Part shown: in pieces, positions 35,869 through 44,567 of the stretch
Layout: each line of letters begins with the position of its first letter
Position numbering within the stretch: the stretch's first letter is position 1
Source: Streptomyces coeruleorubidus
GTDB taxonomy: Bacteria > Actinomycetota > Actinomycetes > Streptomycetales > Streptomycetaceae
Length of the DNA stretch: 64,000 nucleotides
NCBI RefSeq assembly: GCF_028885415.1
Contig: NZ_CP118527.1
Location: forward strand, 1,984,001-2,048,000
Direction: 5' to 3'
Position numbers and translations under genes: made by a program
Notes under the pieces: model-generated
What the model saw: the letters and a program-made list of their open reading frames with translations, nothing else
Databases searched by the model: none
Told to the model about the DNA's origin: nothing

Positions 35869-35881
35869 CGGGTGCTACGGC
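35862..35881. terminator. Small bidirectional hairpin over two stop codons
   Basis: GCCGTAGC (35862-35869), loop GGGT, GCTACGGC (35874-35881). The 8-bp stem includes the stop codons of both convergent genes, which lie only 6 bp apart. Confidence 0.65.
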
Positions 35882-36576
35882 GCCAGGATGTCGAGTTCCT
35901 GGAGGGCGCCGACCGTGATCTCGCGGGTCAGTTCCTCCGCGCGCGCCGCGTCGCCCGCGCGGACCGCCTCGGCGACCTGGACGTGCAGGGTGACGGCGGC
36001 CGGGTCGGGGTCCTCGAACATCACGTCGTGGTGGGTGCGGCCGGCCAGGACCTCGGCGACGACGTCGCCGAGGCGGGCGAACATCTCGTTGCCGGAGGCG
36101 TCCAGGATGACGCGGTGGAAGGTCATGTCGTGGACGAGGTACTCCTCCAGCTTGTGACCACGTGAGTTGGCGACCATGCCGAGGGCGCACTCGGTGAGTT
36201 CGGCGCACTGCTCGGACGTGGCGTGCCGGGCGGCGAGGCCCGCGGCGACCGGTTCGATCGCCGAGCGCAGCACCGTGAGGGAGCGCAGTTGCCGGGCGCG
36301 GTCCTTGCCGGCCAGGCGCCAGCGGATGACCTGCGGGTCGTAGACGTTCCACTCCGACGTCGGGCGGACCGTCACGCCCACGCGGCGGCGGGACTCGACC
36401 AGGTGCATGGACTCCAGGACGCGGACCGCCTCGCGCATCACCGAACGTGACACGTCGAAACGCTGGGCGAGCTCGTCCGTGCGCAGGACGCTGCCCGGCG
36501 GGTACTCGCCGGCCGTGATCTCGGGGCCGAGGGTGTCCAGTACATGGCCGTGCAGCCCCCGGCCCGGTGTGCTCAT
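35875..36576 (-). CDS. gntR: FadR/GntR-family regulator of gluconate/idonate genes
   Basis: A 233-residue FadR-subfamily regulator. The winged helix-turn-helix is at about 10-75 (GEYPPGSVLRTDELAQRFDVSR, REAVRVLESMHLVESRRRVG). The FCD domain follows, with the metal-ligand stretch VHDMTFHRVILDASGN. It is divergent from gntK and the transport/dehydrogenase genes with 137 bp between starts, so it very probably represses them and itself, with gluconate or 6-phosphogluconate as signal. In S. coelicolor the corresponding gene is reported as the repressor of the gluconate operon. Candidate operators lie at 36611-36621 and 36669-36689. Confidence 0.9.
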   Translation of the reverse strand: MSTPGRGLHGHVLDTLGPEITAGEYPPGSVLRTDELAQRFDVSRSVMREAVRVLESMHLVESRRRVGVTVRPTSEWNVYDPQVIRWRLAGKDRARQLRSLTVLRSAIEPVAAGLAARHATSEQCAELTECALGMVANSRGHKLEEYLVHDMTFHRVILDASGNEMFARLGDVVAEVLAGRTHHDVMFEDPDPAAVTLHVQVAEAVRAGDAARAEELTREITVGALQELDILAP

Positions 36577-36713
36577 GCACTCAGCGTACGGGGTAGATCA
36601 CGGAGACAAAAAGTCAGACTTATTCATCACGGACTCTTGAATTCGTCGTACCTAATGGGTTTCAGTTGCGTCGACATCACGTGTCGACGGAGACAGCAGA
36701 CAGTGAGGCAGCG
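36577..36713. promoter_or_regulatory. gntR-gntK divergent promoter and operator region
   Basis: Two inverted repeats are visible. AAGTCAGACTT (36611-36621) contains GT-N3-AC, the core common to FadR-subfamily operators. CGTCGACA-TCACG-TGTCGACG (36669-36689) has perfect 8-bp arms and lies 24 bases before the gntK start. TCACGGA is also directly repeated (36598-36604, 36626-36632). Either palindrome could be the GntR site. Confidence 0.55.
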
Positions 36714-37232
36714 ATGAACACCCCCCACGTCGTCGTGGTCATGGGCGTCGCCGGCACCGGCAAGACCACCATCGGTCCCCTGCTCGCGGCCCGGCTCGGC
36801 GTTCCGTACGCCGAGGGCGACGACTTCCACCCGCAGGCCAACATCGCCAAGATGTCGACCGGTACCCCGCTCACCGACGAGGACCGCCGGCCCTGGCTGG
36901 ACGCCATCGGCGCGTGGGCGCACGGGCGGGCCGGGCTCGGCGGGGTGGTCAGCTGCTCGGCACTGAAGCGGTCGTACCGCGACCGGCTGCGGGCCGCCGC
37001 GCCCGGCGTGGTCTTCGTGCATCTCACGGGTGACCGCGCGCTCATCGAGGACCGGATGTCGCACCGGCAGGGGCACTTCATGCCCACGGCGCTGCTCGAC
37101 TCCCAGTTCGCCACGCTCCAGCCGCTTCAGGCGGACGAGGCCGGGGTCGACGTGGACGTCTCGGGCAGCCCGGAGGAGATCACCGAGCGGGCGGCGCTCG
37201 CCCTGGAGGACCTCCCCGAGCCCGTCCAGTAA
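36714..37232 (+). CDS. gntK: Gluconokinase
   Basis: A 172-residue GntK: ATP + gluconate to 6-phosphogluconate, feeding the pentose phosphate pathway. P-loop GVAGTGKTT (11-19), then the substrate region EGDDFHPQANIAKMSTGTPL and the CSALKRSYRDRLR segment, all family-typical. The length is standard. ATG 36714 follows GAGG. The open frame extends upstream (to 36666), but those residues are not conserved. First gene of the gnt/idn operon; 52 bp separate it from gntP. Confidence 0.95.
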   Translation: MNTPHVVVVMGVAGTGKTTIGPLLAARLGVPYAEGDDFHPQANIAKMSTGTPLTDEDRRPWLDAIGAWAHGRAGLGGVVSCSALKRSYRDRLRAAAPGVVFVHLTGDRALIEDRMSHRQGHFMPTALLDSQFATLQPLQADEAGVDVDVSGSPEEITERAALALEDLPEPVQ

Positions 37233-37284
37233 CCCCTGACGGCCCCCTCCCCCAGTCCCCCCGAACGCAAGGGAACCCATCCCC

Positions 37285-38682
37285 GTGACCAGACTCAGCG
37301 TCGAGATGCTGGCAGCGGACGCACCCGAGCCGATCACCTCGGCCGGCCACGCTCAGCTGGGCATCGCCGTCCTGGCGGGCATCGCCGTCATCGTCCTGCT
37401 CATCACCAAGTCCAAGCTGCACGCCTTCCTGGCGCTGACCATCGGGTCGCTGGCGCTCGGCGCGATCGCCGGGGCGCCGCTGGACAAGGTCCTCACCAGC
37501 TTCAGCACCGGCCTCGGCACCACGGTCGCCGGCGTCGGTGTGCTGATCGCCCTCGGCGCGATGCTCGGCAAGATGCTCGCCGACTCAGGCGGCGCCGACC
37601 AGATCGTCGACACCATCCTCGCGAAGGCCGGCGGGCGGTCGATGCCGTGGGCGATGGTGCTCATCGCCTCGGTGATCGGACTGCCGCTGTTCTTCGAGGT
37701 CGGCATCGTGCTGCTGATCCCGGTGGTGCTGATGGTCGCCAAGCGCGGCAACTACTCACTGATGCGGATCGGCATCCCGGCGCTCGCGGGCCTGTCCGTG
37801 ATGCACGGCCTGGTGCCGCCGCACCCCGGTCCGCTGGTCGCGATCGACGCGGTCAAGGCCGACCTCGGCGTGACGCTGGCCCTCGGTGTCCTCGTCGCGA
37901 TACCCACGGTGATCATCGCCGGCCCGCTGTTCTCGCGGTACGCGGCCCGCTGGGTGGACGTCCCCGCCCCGGACCGCATGATTCCGCAACGTGCTTCGGA
38001 GGACCTGGAGAAGCGTCCTGGCTTCGGCGCCACGCTGTTCACGGTCCTGCTGCCGGTGATCCTGATGCTCGCCAAGGCGCTGGTCGACATCGTCGTGGAC
38101 GACCCGGAGAACCTGGTCCAGCGGGTCTTCGACGTGATCGGCGCCCCGATGATCGCCCTGCTCGCCTCGGTGCTGGTCGGCATCTTCACGCTGCTGCGGC
38201 CCGCCGGGTTCTCCAAGGAGCGGATCTCGCCGCTCGTCGAGAAGAGCCTCGCGCCGATCGCGGGCATCCTGCTGATCGTCGGCGCGGGCGGCGGCTTCAA
38301 GCAGACGCTGATCGACACCGGGGTGGGCCAGATGGTCCTGGACATCTCCAAGGACTGGTCGATCCCCGCGCTGCTGCTGGCCTGGCTGATCGCGGTGGCG
38401 ATCCGGCTGGCGACCGGTTCGGCGACGGTGGCGACGGTCTCCGCGGCCGGTCTGGTCGCCCCGCTCGCCGCCGACATGTCGACCACGCACGCGGCCCTGC
38501 TGGTCCTCGCCATCGGCGCCGGCTCGCTGTTCTTCAGCCATGTCAACGACGCCGGGTTCTGGATGGTGAAGGAGTACTTCGGGCTGAGCGTCGGCCAGAA
38601 CATCAAGACCTGGTCGGTCATGGAGACGATCATCTCGGTGGTCGCCGGCGGCATCGTCCTGCTGTTGTCCCTCGTGATCTAG
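37285..38682 (+). CDS. gntP: Gluconate permease (GntP family)
   Basis: A 465-residue inner-membrane gluconate:H+ symporter with about 12-14 hydrophobic segments. Conserved stretches include ALGAMLGKMLADSGGADQI, GLPLFFEVGIVLLIPVV, MHGLVPPHPGPLVAIDAV and LATGSATVATVSAAG with the C-terminal FFSHVNDAGFWMVKEYFGLS, all diagnostic for GntP. The GTG start at 37285 has AAGGGAA upstream. It supplies the substrate for gntK in the same operon; uptake of L-idonate or related sugar acids is also possible. Confidence 0.95.
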   Translation: MTRLSVEMLAADAPEPITSAGHAQLGIAVLAGIAVIVLLITKSKLHAFLALTIGSLALGAIAGAPLDKVLTSFSTGLGTTVAGVGVLIALGAMLGKMLADSGGADQIVDTILAKAGGRSMPWAMVLIASVIGLPLFFEVGIVLLIPVVLMVAKRGNYSLMRIGIPALAGLSVMHGLVPPHPGPLVAIDAVKADLGVTLALGVLVAIPTVIIAGPLFSRYAARWVDVPAPDRMIPQRASEDLEKRPGFGATLFTVLLPVILMLAKALVDIVVDDPENLVQRVFDVIGAPMIALLASVLVGIFTLLRPAGFSKERISPLVEKSLAPIAGILLIVGAGGGFKQTLIDTGVGQMVLDISKDWSIPALLLAWLIAVAIRLATGSATVATVSAAGLVAPLAADMSTTHAALLVLAIGAGSLFFSHVNDAGFWMVKEYFGLSVGQNIKTWSVMETIISVVAGGIVLLLSLVI

Positions 38683-38695
38683 GAGTGCCACGGCG

Positions 38696-39460
38696 ATGAC
38701 GGCTCACCCTCTCTTCGACATCAGCGGCCGTACGGCCCTGGTGACCGGCTCCAGCCGGGGCATCGGACTCGCGCTCGCCCGCGGTCTGGCGGAGGCCGGC
38801 TGCACGGTCGTCCTCAACGGACGCGACAAGGACCGGCTCGCCGAGGCCGCCGCCGGGCTGCCCGGCGACCGGGTGCACACGGCGGCGTTCGACGTGACCG
38901 ACGGATCATCGGTGGCCTCGGGGGTCGCCGAGATCGAGGAGCGGGTGGGCCCGCTCGACATCCTCGTCAACAACGCGGGCATGCAACTGCGCGCCCCGCT
39001 GCTGGAGTTCACCGACTCCGACTGGCACCGGATCCTGGACACCAACCTGACCAGTGCCTTCCTGGTCGGCCGGGAGGCGGCGCGCCGGATGACGGAACGC
39101 GGCCACGGCAAGATCATCAACATCTGCTCGTTGCAGAGCGAGGTGGTACGGCCCGGGATCGCGCCGTACGCCGCGACCAAGGGCGCGCTGAAGATGCTCA
39201 CCAAGGGCATGTGCGCGGACTGGGGTCCGAGCGGTGTGCAGGTCAACGGGCTCGGCCCGGGCTACATCGAGACCGAGCTGACGCGGCCGCTGGTCGAGGA
39301 CGAGGAGTTCAGCGCCTGGGTGCGGCGGCGCACCCCGGCCGGCCGCTGGGGTCGCACCCAGGACCTGGTGGGCGGGGTGCTGTTCCTCGCCTCCCCCGCG
39401 GCCGACTTCGTCAGCGGGCAGGTGCTGTACGTCGACGGCGGTATGACGAGCGTGCTGTGA
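38696..39460 (+). CDS. SDR oxidoreductase, gluconate 5-dehydrogenase-like
   Basis: A 254-residue short-chain dehydrogenase. NAD(P) motif TGSSRGIG (17-24), NNAGMQL, catalytic Ser in NICSLQSEV, Y158-x-x-x-K162 in PYAATKGAL. The context and the ADWGPSGVQVNGLGPGYIETELT stretch fit gluconate 5-dehydrogenase (5-keto-D-gluconate reductase, IdnO/Gno). With idnD directly after it and gntK before it, the pathway L-idonate to 5-ketogluconate to gluconate to 6-phosphogluconate would be complete. Gap of 13 bp after gntP, 20 bp before the next gene. Confidence 0.9.
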   Translation: MTAHPLFDISGRTALVTGSSRGIGLALARGLAEAGCTVVLNGRDKDRLAEAAAGLPGDRVHTAAFDVTDGSSVASGVAEIEERVGPLDILVNNAGMQLRAPLLEFTDSDWHRILDTNLTSAFLVGREAARRMTERGHGKIINICSLQSEVVRPGIAPYAATKGALKMLTKGMCADWGPSGVQVNGLGPGYIETELTRPLVEDEEFSAWVRRRTPAGRWGRTQDLVGGVLFLASPAADFVSGQVLYVDGGMTSVL

Positions 39461-39480
39461 CCACCTGCCGGGAGGCTGTG

Positions 39481-40512
39481 ATGCTGGGTTGTGTGATCCA
39501 CGGTCAGGATGACCTGCGCGTGGCGGAGTTGCCGGCTCCCGAGCCCGGACCGGGGCAGGCGCTGGTCGCCGTGCGGTACGGCGGGGTGTGCGGGTCCGAT
39601 CTGCACTACTGGCGGCACGGCGGGGTCGGGGACTTCCGGCTCCGGGAGCCGATGGTGCTCGGGCACGAGGTGGTCGGGACGGTGGTCGGGTACGGTGCCG
39701 GCGCGTCGGGGCCGGCTCCGGGTGCCGCTGTAGCCGTGCATCCGGCGACGCCGTGCGGGGTGTGTCCGGAGTGCTCGGACGGTCGGCGGAACGTCTGCCG
39801 GGACACGCGGTATCTGGGCAGTGCGGCGCGCTTTCCGCATGTGCAGGGGGGATTCGCGGCGCAAGTGGTCGTGCCCTGCGAGCAGTTGCGGGCATTGCCG
39901 GACGGTCTGGAGCTGCGCCGGGCCGCGCTCGCCGAGCCGCTGTCCGTCGCCCTGCACGCGGTGCGGCGGGCCGGGGAGGTGGCCGGGCGGCACGTCCTGG
40001 TGACCGGTGCCGGGCCCATCGGCTGTCTCGTGGTCGCGGCGGCGAAGGCGGCCGGGGCGGCGCGGGTGACCGTCACGGATCTGCTGCCCGAGGCGCTGGA
40101 GTACGCGCGGGTCGCCGGTGCCGGGACTCTCGTACGGGCCGATGATCCTGGGGACCCGGGGTGGCCTTGTGAAGTGGACGTCGCGATCGAGGCGTCCGGA
40201 GTGGCTGCCGGGCTCGACACGTGTCTGCGGCGGGTGCGGCGGGGTGGGGTCGTGGTGCAGTTGGGGATGCTGCCGCCGGGGCACAGTGCGTTTGCGGGGA
40301 ACCTCGTGGTGAGTCGGGAGATCGAGCTGCGGGGGGCGTTTCGCTTCGACGGGGAGTTCGATCAGGCGCTGGAGTTGCTGGCGGGGGAGGTGGCGTTCGA
40401 CGGGCTGATCAGTGCGGTGGTGTCCGTGAGGGAGGCCGAGTCCGCCTTTGCCCTGGCTGCTGATCGGAGTCGGTCTTGCAAGGTGCTGCTGGATTTCGCC
40501 GTGGCGCCGTAG
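39481..40512 (+). CDS. L-idonate 5-dehydrogenase-like zinc alcohol dehydrogenase
   Basis: A 343-residue medium-chain zinc dehydrogenase. Catalytic zinc ligands are C in YGGVCGSDLHYWRHGGVGDF and H-E in VLGHEVVG; the structural zinc has the four cysteines of PCGVCPECSDGRRNVC. The NAD fold is VLVTGAGPIGCLVVAAAKAAG. The HYWRHGGVGDFRLREPMVLGHE pattern is that of L-idonate 5-dehydrogenase (IdnD), which makes 5-ketogluconate. An ATG at 39481 directly follows an in-frame GTG, with GGGAGG 6 bases upstream. Last gene of the gnt/idn operon. The exact substrate is an inference from context. Confidence 0.9.
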   Translation: MLGCVIHGQDDLRVAELPAPEPGPGQALVAVRYGGVCGSDLHYWRHGGVGDFRLREPMVLGHEVVGTVVGYGAGASGPAPGAAVAVHPATPCGVCPECSDGRRNVCRDTRYLGSAARFPHVQGGFAAQVVVPCEQLRALPDGLELRRAALAEPLSVALHAVRRAGEVAGRHVLVTGAGPIGCLVVAAAKAAGAARVTVTDLLPEALEYARVAGAGTLVRADDPGDPGWPCEVDVAIEASGVAAGLDTCLRRVRRGGVVVQLGMLPPGHSAFAGNLVVSREIELRGAFRFDGEFDQALELLAGEVAFDGLISAVVSVREAESAFALAADRSRSCKVLLDFAVAP

Positions 40513-40540
40513 GGGTGGGTGTTGTCGGGCGACTGCGGGT

Positions 40541-40575
40541 GCGTTGTGGTTGTTCGCGCAGTTCCCCGCGCCCCT
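40541..40575 (+). repeat. Dispersed intergenic repeat, copy 1
   Basis: A 34-35 bp element running from GCGTTGTGG to CCGCGCCCCT. Its reverse complement is at 54374-54407 with two differences. It lies just after the idnD stop. Similar short elements recur between genes in many Streptomyces chromosomes. Confidence 0.75.
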
Positions 40576-40586
40576 GGGGCGAATAA

Positions 40587-41201
40587 CTACGGGCGCCACA
40601 AGGAATGCTGTCGGTCCGCCCACTCTCTGCTCACCTTGCCTGTGCGCATACCCCTTCTGGACTCCGGATCGGCCAGGGCCATGCCGATGTGGCCGGCGAG
40701 GACTATGCCGATGGTGAGGGCCAGCCAGTCGTGGACGAAGGTCGCGCTGGTGCGCCACAGGAGGGGGGTGAGGTGGGTGAACCACATCATCAGGCCGGTG
40801 CCGAGCATGACCAGGGTGGCGCCGGCGATCCAGGACGCGTAGAGCTTCTGGCCGGCGTTGAACTTGCCCGCGGGGCGGGACGTGGGGCGTTTGTCGCGGT
40901 GCAGGGCGGCGCGCAGCCAGGTGCGGTCGTGCGGGCCGAAGCGGTTGAGGTGGCCGAGGTCGGCACGGAGGGCGCGGGAGGCGAGGCCCGCCAGGACCGG
41001 GACGGGCAGGGCGAGGCCGGTCCATTGGTGCAGGGTGACGACGAGGGCGCGGCGGCCGACGAGTTCGGCGAGCTGGGGGACGTAGAGACAGGCCGCCGTC
41101 AGGACGCAGACGCCCATGAGCGCGGCCGTCGTGCGGTGTACCCAGCGCTCGGTCCGGCTGAAGCGCCTGAGAGCGACCGCGGTGTCAGGTCGTGGGCTCA
41201 T
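40587..41201 (-). CDS. Cytochrome b561-like membrane protein
   Basis: A 204-residue integral membrane protein with four hydrophobic helices. It begins RRFSRTERWVHRTTAALMG, where the His is a likely heme ligand, with others in VTLHQWTGLAL and FVHDWLALTIGIVLAGHIGMA. The fold is that of the b-type cytochrome subunit of formate dehydrogenase or of MsrQ-like partners. It overlaps the upstream molybdopterin enzyme gene by 17 bp, so it likely passes electrons between that enzyme and the quinone pool. Confidence 0.85.
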   Translation of the reverse strand: MSPRPDTAVALRRFSRTERWVHRTTAALMGVCVLTAACLYVPQLAELVGRRALVVTLHQWTGLALPVPVLAGLASRALRADLGHLNRFGPHDRTWLRAALHRDKRPTSRPAGKFNAGQKLYASWIAGATLVMLGTGLMMWFTHLTPLLWRTSATFVHDWLALTIGIVLAGHIGMALADPESRRGMRTGKVSREWADRQHSLWRP

Positions 41202-41904
41202 CGTCCCGTCCGTTCGATCGGCCCACCCAGGCGTCGATGTCGTAGCCGCGTTCCTCCCAGTAGCCCGGTCTGACCTCGTCGGTGACGGTGATGCCGGAGA
41301 GCCACTTGGCGGACTTGTAGAAGTACATGGGCGCCACGTAGAGGCGGACCGGGCCGCCGTGGGAGTGGCCGAGGTCCTTGTCCTGCATGCGCAGGGCGAC
41401 CAGGACGTCGGCGCGGCGGGCCTGGTCGAGGGTGAGGCTCTCGGTGTACGTGCCGTCGAAGCAGGTGAAGCGGATGGCCTTGGCCGTGGGGCGGACCCCG
41501 GCGGCGTCGAGGAGCCGGGACAGGCGTACGCCCTCGAAGGGGGTGTCGGGAACGCGCCAGCCGGTGACGCACTGGACGTCGCGGACCAGGCGGGTCTGCG
41601 GGAGGGCTTTGAGGTCGGCCAGGGTGTAGGTCGTGGGGCGGTCGACCAGGCCGTCCAGCTTCAGGCGGTAGGTGCCGGCGTTCTTGCGCGGGACCGACGA
41701 GGCGACCGAGTAGTAGCGGAAGCCGCCGCCGTTGGGGAGCAGTCCCGTCAGGCCGGTGGGGTCCTTGTCGACGGCGCCGCCGAGGAAGCCCTCCAGGCCG
41801 CGTTGCAGTCGGGGCGCGGCGACCACGCCGAGGGCGCCCAGTCCGAGGGTGCCGAGGAAGACGCGGCGGCCGACCGGGGCCCCGCTGTTCGGGGTGTCCG
41901 TCGT
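41185..41904 (-). CDS. Molybdopterin-dependent oxidoreductase (sulfite oxidase family), start apparently frameshifted
   Basis: A sulfite-oxidase-family molybdoenzyme. The molybdenum-ligand cysteine is in RDVQCVTGWRVPDTPFEGVR, and GHSHGGPVRLYVAPMYFYKSAKWLSGI binds the cofactor. The reading frame continues upstream of GTG 41826 with ideal codon usage and encodes a twin-arginine signal, PVGRRVFLGTLGLGALG. But the frame has no start codon before a TGA at 41905-41907. An ATG at 41908 lies one base out of frame; removing one base near 41905 would give M-T-T-D-T-P-N-S-G. So this copy has a frameshift at codon 2 or a sequencing error, or begins at GTG 41826 without an export signal. The coordinates given are the conserved open frame. 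Confidence 0.75.
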   Translation of the reverse strand, partial: TTDTPNSGAPVGRRVFLGTLGLGALGVVAAPRLQRGLEGFLGGAVDKDPTGLTGLLPNGGGFRYYSVASSVPRKNAGTYRLKLDGLVDRPTTYTLADLKALPQTRLVRDVQCVTGWRVPDTPFEGVRLSRLLDAAGVRPTAKAIRFTCFDGTYTESLTLDQARRADVLVALRMQDKDLGHSHGGPVRLYVAPMYFYKSAKWLSGITVTDEVRPGYWEERGYDIDAWVGRSNGRDDEPTT

Positions 41905-42019
41905 TCATGCCCTCATGTACGTCCTGGTTCACGTTCTCATTCGAACACCCGCGGCCCCGTCAGGACAGGGATCGCGGGTGCTCGTCAGAGTTCCGTAACC
42001 ACTTCTTACGCGGCCGGGG

Positions 42020-43573
42020 TCAGGACGACGCCGCCTTTTCCAGCTGGAACGCCTCATTGCCGAGCCCGATCCGGGCGTGCTTCTCGGGATCGCGGGCGCG
42101 CAGCACCAGGCCCCAGACCAGGCCGGCGACCAGGGCGAGGCCGATGGTGCCGGGCAGCACCCAGCTCAGCGAGGAGTCCGGGCCGGCGCCGACGAGGACC
42201 TCGAAGTCCTTCACCGTGTAGCCGGCGATCACGAGCAGGGCGAGGCCCGCCAGCGCGGAGGTGACCAGCCGCCAGGCCTGGGCGCCCGCGGCACCCCGGC
42301 GGACGAAGAAGACGACGACCGACAGGGAGGCCGCCGCCATCAGCACGATCACGCCGAGGGCGCCGATGTTGCCGAACCAGGTGAACAGCTGCAGGACGGG
42401 CGCGGTCGGGTCGCCGGCCGGCTTGTCGTCGGCGATCGCGAAGGCGGCCACGACCACCACGGCCACGACGGTCTGGAGCAGCGAGCCGGTGCCGGGCGCG
42501 CCGCTGGTGCCGCTGGTGCGGCCGAAGGCGGCGGGCAGCAGGCCCTCGCGGCCCATGGCGAAGGCGTACCGGGCGACGACGTTGTGGAAGCTGAGCAGGG
42601 CGGCGAACATGCCGGTGACGAACAGGACGTGCAGGACGTCCGTGAAGGTGCCGCCGAGGCGGGACTCGGTGAGGAAGAACAGCAGTCCGGCGCTCTGCTT
42701 CTGGGCCGTGCCGACGATCGCGGCGGGGCCGGTGGCGACGGTGAGGGCCCAGCTGCTCAGCGCGAAGAAGACGGCGACCCCGCCGACGGCGAGGAACATC
42801 ACCCGCGGCACCAGGACGTGCGGGCGGCTGGTCTCCTCGGCGTACACGGGTGCCTGCTCGAAGCCGAGGAACGCGGCGATGCAGAAGCACAGCGCGGTGC
42901 CGACGCCCGCGCCGGTGAGGGTGTCCGGGTTGAACGCGTGCAGCGACAGGCCTTCCGTGCCGGGGTCGGCGAGGGCGGCGACGTCGAAGATCACGACGAG
43001 GAGCACCTCGATGACGAGCAGCACGCCGAGCACGCGCGCGTTGACGTCGATCTTCAGCCAGCCCAGCAGGCCGACGGCGAGCGCGGCCACCAGCGCCGGT
43101 ATCCACCAGGCGATCTCCACCTCGGCGTAGGTGGCGAGGAGCCCGGAGACCTCGAAGCCGAAGATGCCGTAGATGCCGATCTGGAGCGCGTTGTAGGCGA
43201 CGAGGGCGACCAGGGCGGCGCCCGCGCCGGCGGTGCCGCCGAGGCCGCGTGATATGTACGCGTAGAAGGCGCCGGCGTTGTGGACGTGGCGGCTCATCTC
43301 GGCGTAGCCGATGCTGAACAGGATCAGGACGACGCCGAGGACGACGAAGAGCAGCGGCTGCCCGACGATGCCCATCACCGATGCCCATGTAGCGAATGTA
43401 GTGGGCATGACACCCGCGACCACCATGAGCGGGGCGGTCGCGGCGAGGACGGAGAGCAGCAGTCCCCCGGTGCCGAGCCGGTCGGCGCGCAGGGCGCGCT
43501 CCTGCCCCTTGAACGTACTGATGCCGCCGGCGGCGGTTGTGCTCGTACTCGTGCTCGAACTGTCCGTGGTCAT
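42020..43573 (-). CDS. APC-family amino-acid permease
   Basis: A 517-residue transporter of the amino acid-polyamine-organocation family with about 12 hydrophobic helices. The consensus N-terminus GLLLSVLAATAPLMVVAGVMP, the ISRGLGG motif and the FLGFEQAPVYAEE stretch (the helix 6 region of APC carriers) support the assignment. The N-terminus is a Ser/Thr-rich tail of about 20 residues. The substrate is unknown. It lies 37 bp after the hypothetical protein gene at 43611-44567 on the same strand and may be co-transcribed with it. Confidence 0.92.
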   Translation of the reverse strand: MTTDSSSTSTSTTAAGGISTFKGQERALRADRLGTGGLLLSVLAATAPLMVVAGVMPTTFATWASVMGIVGQPLLFVVLGVVLILFSIGYAEMSRHVHNAGAFYAYISRGLGGTAGAGAALVALVAYNALQIGIYGIFGFEVSGLLATYAEVEIAWWIPALVAALAVGLLGWLKIDVNARVLGVLLVIEVLLVVIFDVAALADPGTEGLSLHAFNPDTLTGAGVGTALCFCIAAFLGFEQAPVYAEETSRPHVLVPRVMFLAVGGVAVFFALSSWALTVATGPAAIVGTAQKQSAGLLFFLTESRLGGTFTDVLHVLFVTGMFAALLSFHNVVARYAFAMGREGLLPAAFGRTSGTSGAPGTGSLLQTVVAVVVVAAFAIADDKPAGDPTAPVLQLFTWFGNIGALGVIVLMAAASLSVVVFFVRRGAAGAQAWRLVTSALAGLALLVIAGYTVKDFEVLVGAGPDSSLSWVLPGTIGLALVAGLVWGLVLRARDPEKHARIGLGNEAFQLEKAASS

Positions 43574-43610
43574 CGGGAGAGCGTCCTCACTTCTGGAATT
43601 TCCGGGGGTG

Positions 43611-44567
43611 TCAGGCCGTGCCGAGCGCGGCGGCGCGGGCGGCGGCGAAGGCGGTGTGCGGGTCGCGGTCCGGGTACGACCAGGGCGCCGGGGTGGCGTG
43701 CCGGCCGATCCGGTGGAACAGGGCGGCTGCCTCGGCGCCCCGTCCCTCGCAGAGCTTGGCGTGGGCGAGGAAGTTGAGGTCGATCAGCCGGCGCGGGTGC
43801 CCCTCCAGCTCCCACTCCAGCCACCAGTCGAAGGCGGCCTTCATCACCTGCCGGGCGCGGCGGCCGGTCCAGTGGCCCGAGGCGGCCGGGTCGGCGGGTT
43901 CGTGTCCGGCGGCGGCCAGCGCGCGGTAGCGCTCGGCGTGCGCGATGACCGGCAGGATCGCGAGCGGGGAGTCGGCGGGTGCCTGTTCGGCGGCCCAGTT
44001 GGCGAAGTCGTAGACCTCGTGCAGCGGGTCCGGACCGGCCTCCGTGCGGCGTCCGGCGAGCCGGGCGACCATCAGGTGGTGGGCGTGGTGGTGGTCGGCG
44101 TACCGGGCGCGGACCTGCTCGAAGGTCCGGACCACGTCCTGGTCGGTGCCGAGAGCGCACTCCAGCAGGAGCAGGCCGAGCCAGGGGGTGGGGTCGGCGG
44201 GGGCGCGGGCGGCGGCGTTCGCGCAGGCCTCGCGGGCCGGGACCGGCTTGCCCTTGCCGTGCAGGGCGCGCCGGACCTGGGCGAGGGCGAGCAGGACGGA
44301 GGCGTCGGCGGACTCGGGCTCGGCGAGCAGCCACTCACGGGCCCATGCGGCGCTGTAGGACTCCCGCGCGAGGACCATGACGCGGTGGCCGCGCCGGTCC
44401 CAGTCGTCTCCGGTGTGCACCAGCAGGGAGCGGGCGTTCTGCCAGCGGCCCTGCGCCAGCGCGGCGCGCGCGGCCACGAGGTCGGCGTCGTCGAGGGCCT
44501 CGTCGAAGGCCTGCGCCGCACGTCCGCGGCCACGGCCGAGGGGAGGCGGGGGCGGGGGTGGGGGCAC
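43611..44567 (-). CDS. Conserved hypothetical protein, helical-repeat type
   Basis: A 318-residue protein rich in Ala and helix-forming residues that could form TPR-like repeats (ALDDADLVAARAALAQGRW, then regular helices with Trp at turns). It begins with a Pro run after a GTG start at 44567, with GAGGAAG upstream. There is no catalytic motif. Conserved in Streptomyces without known function. Its position directly before the APC permease suggests a shared transcript, but the functional connection is not visible. Confidence 0.75.
   Translation of the reverse strand: MPPPPPPPPLGRGRGRAAQAFDEALDDADLVAARAALAQGRWQNARSLLVHTGDDWDRRGHRVMVLARESYSAAWAREWLLAEPESADASVLLALAQVRRALHGKGKPVPAREACANAAARAPADPTPWLGLLLLECALGTDQDVVRTFEQVRARYADHHHAHHLMVARLAGRRTEAGPDPLHEVYDFANWAAEQAPADSPLAILPVIAHAERYRALAAAGHEPADPAASGHWTGRRARQVMKAAFDWWLEWELEGHPRRLIDLNFLAHAKLCEGRGAEAAALFHRIGRHATPAPWSYPDRDPHTAFAAARAAALGTA

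Noticed and set aside
40541..40575. Intrinsic terminator of the gnt/idn operon
   Set aside because: The element does not form a strong stem over its length. It is better explained as a dispersed repeat because it recurs at 54374.
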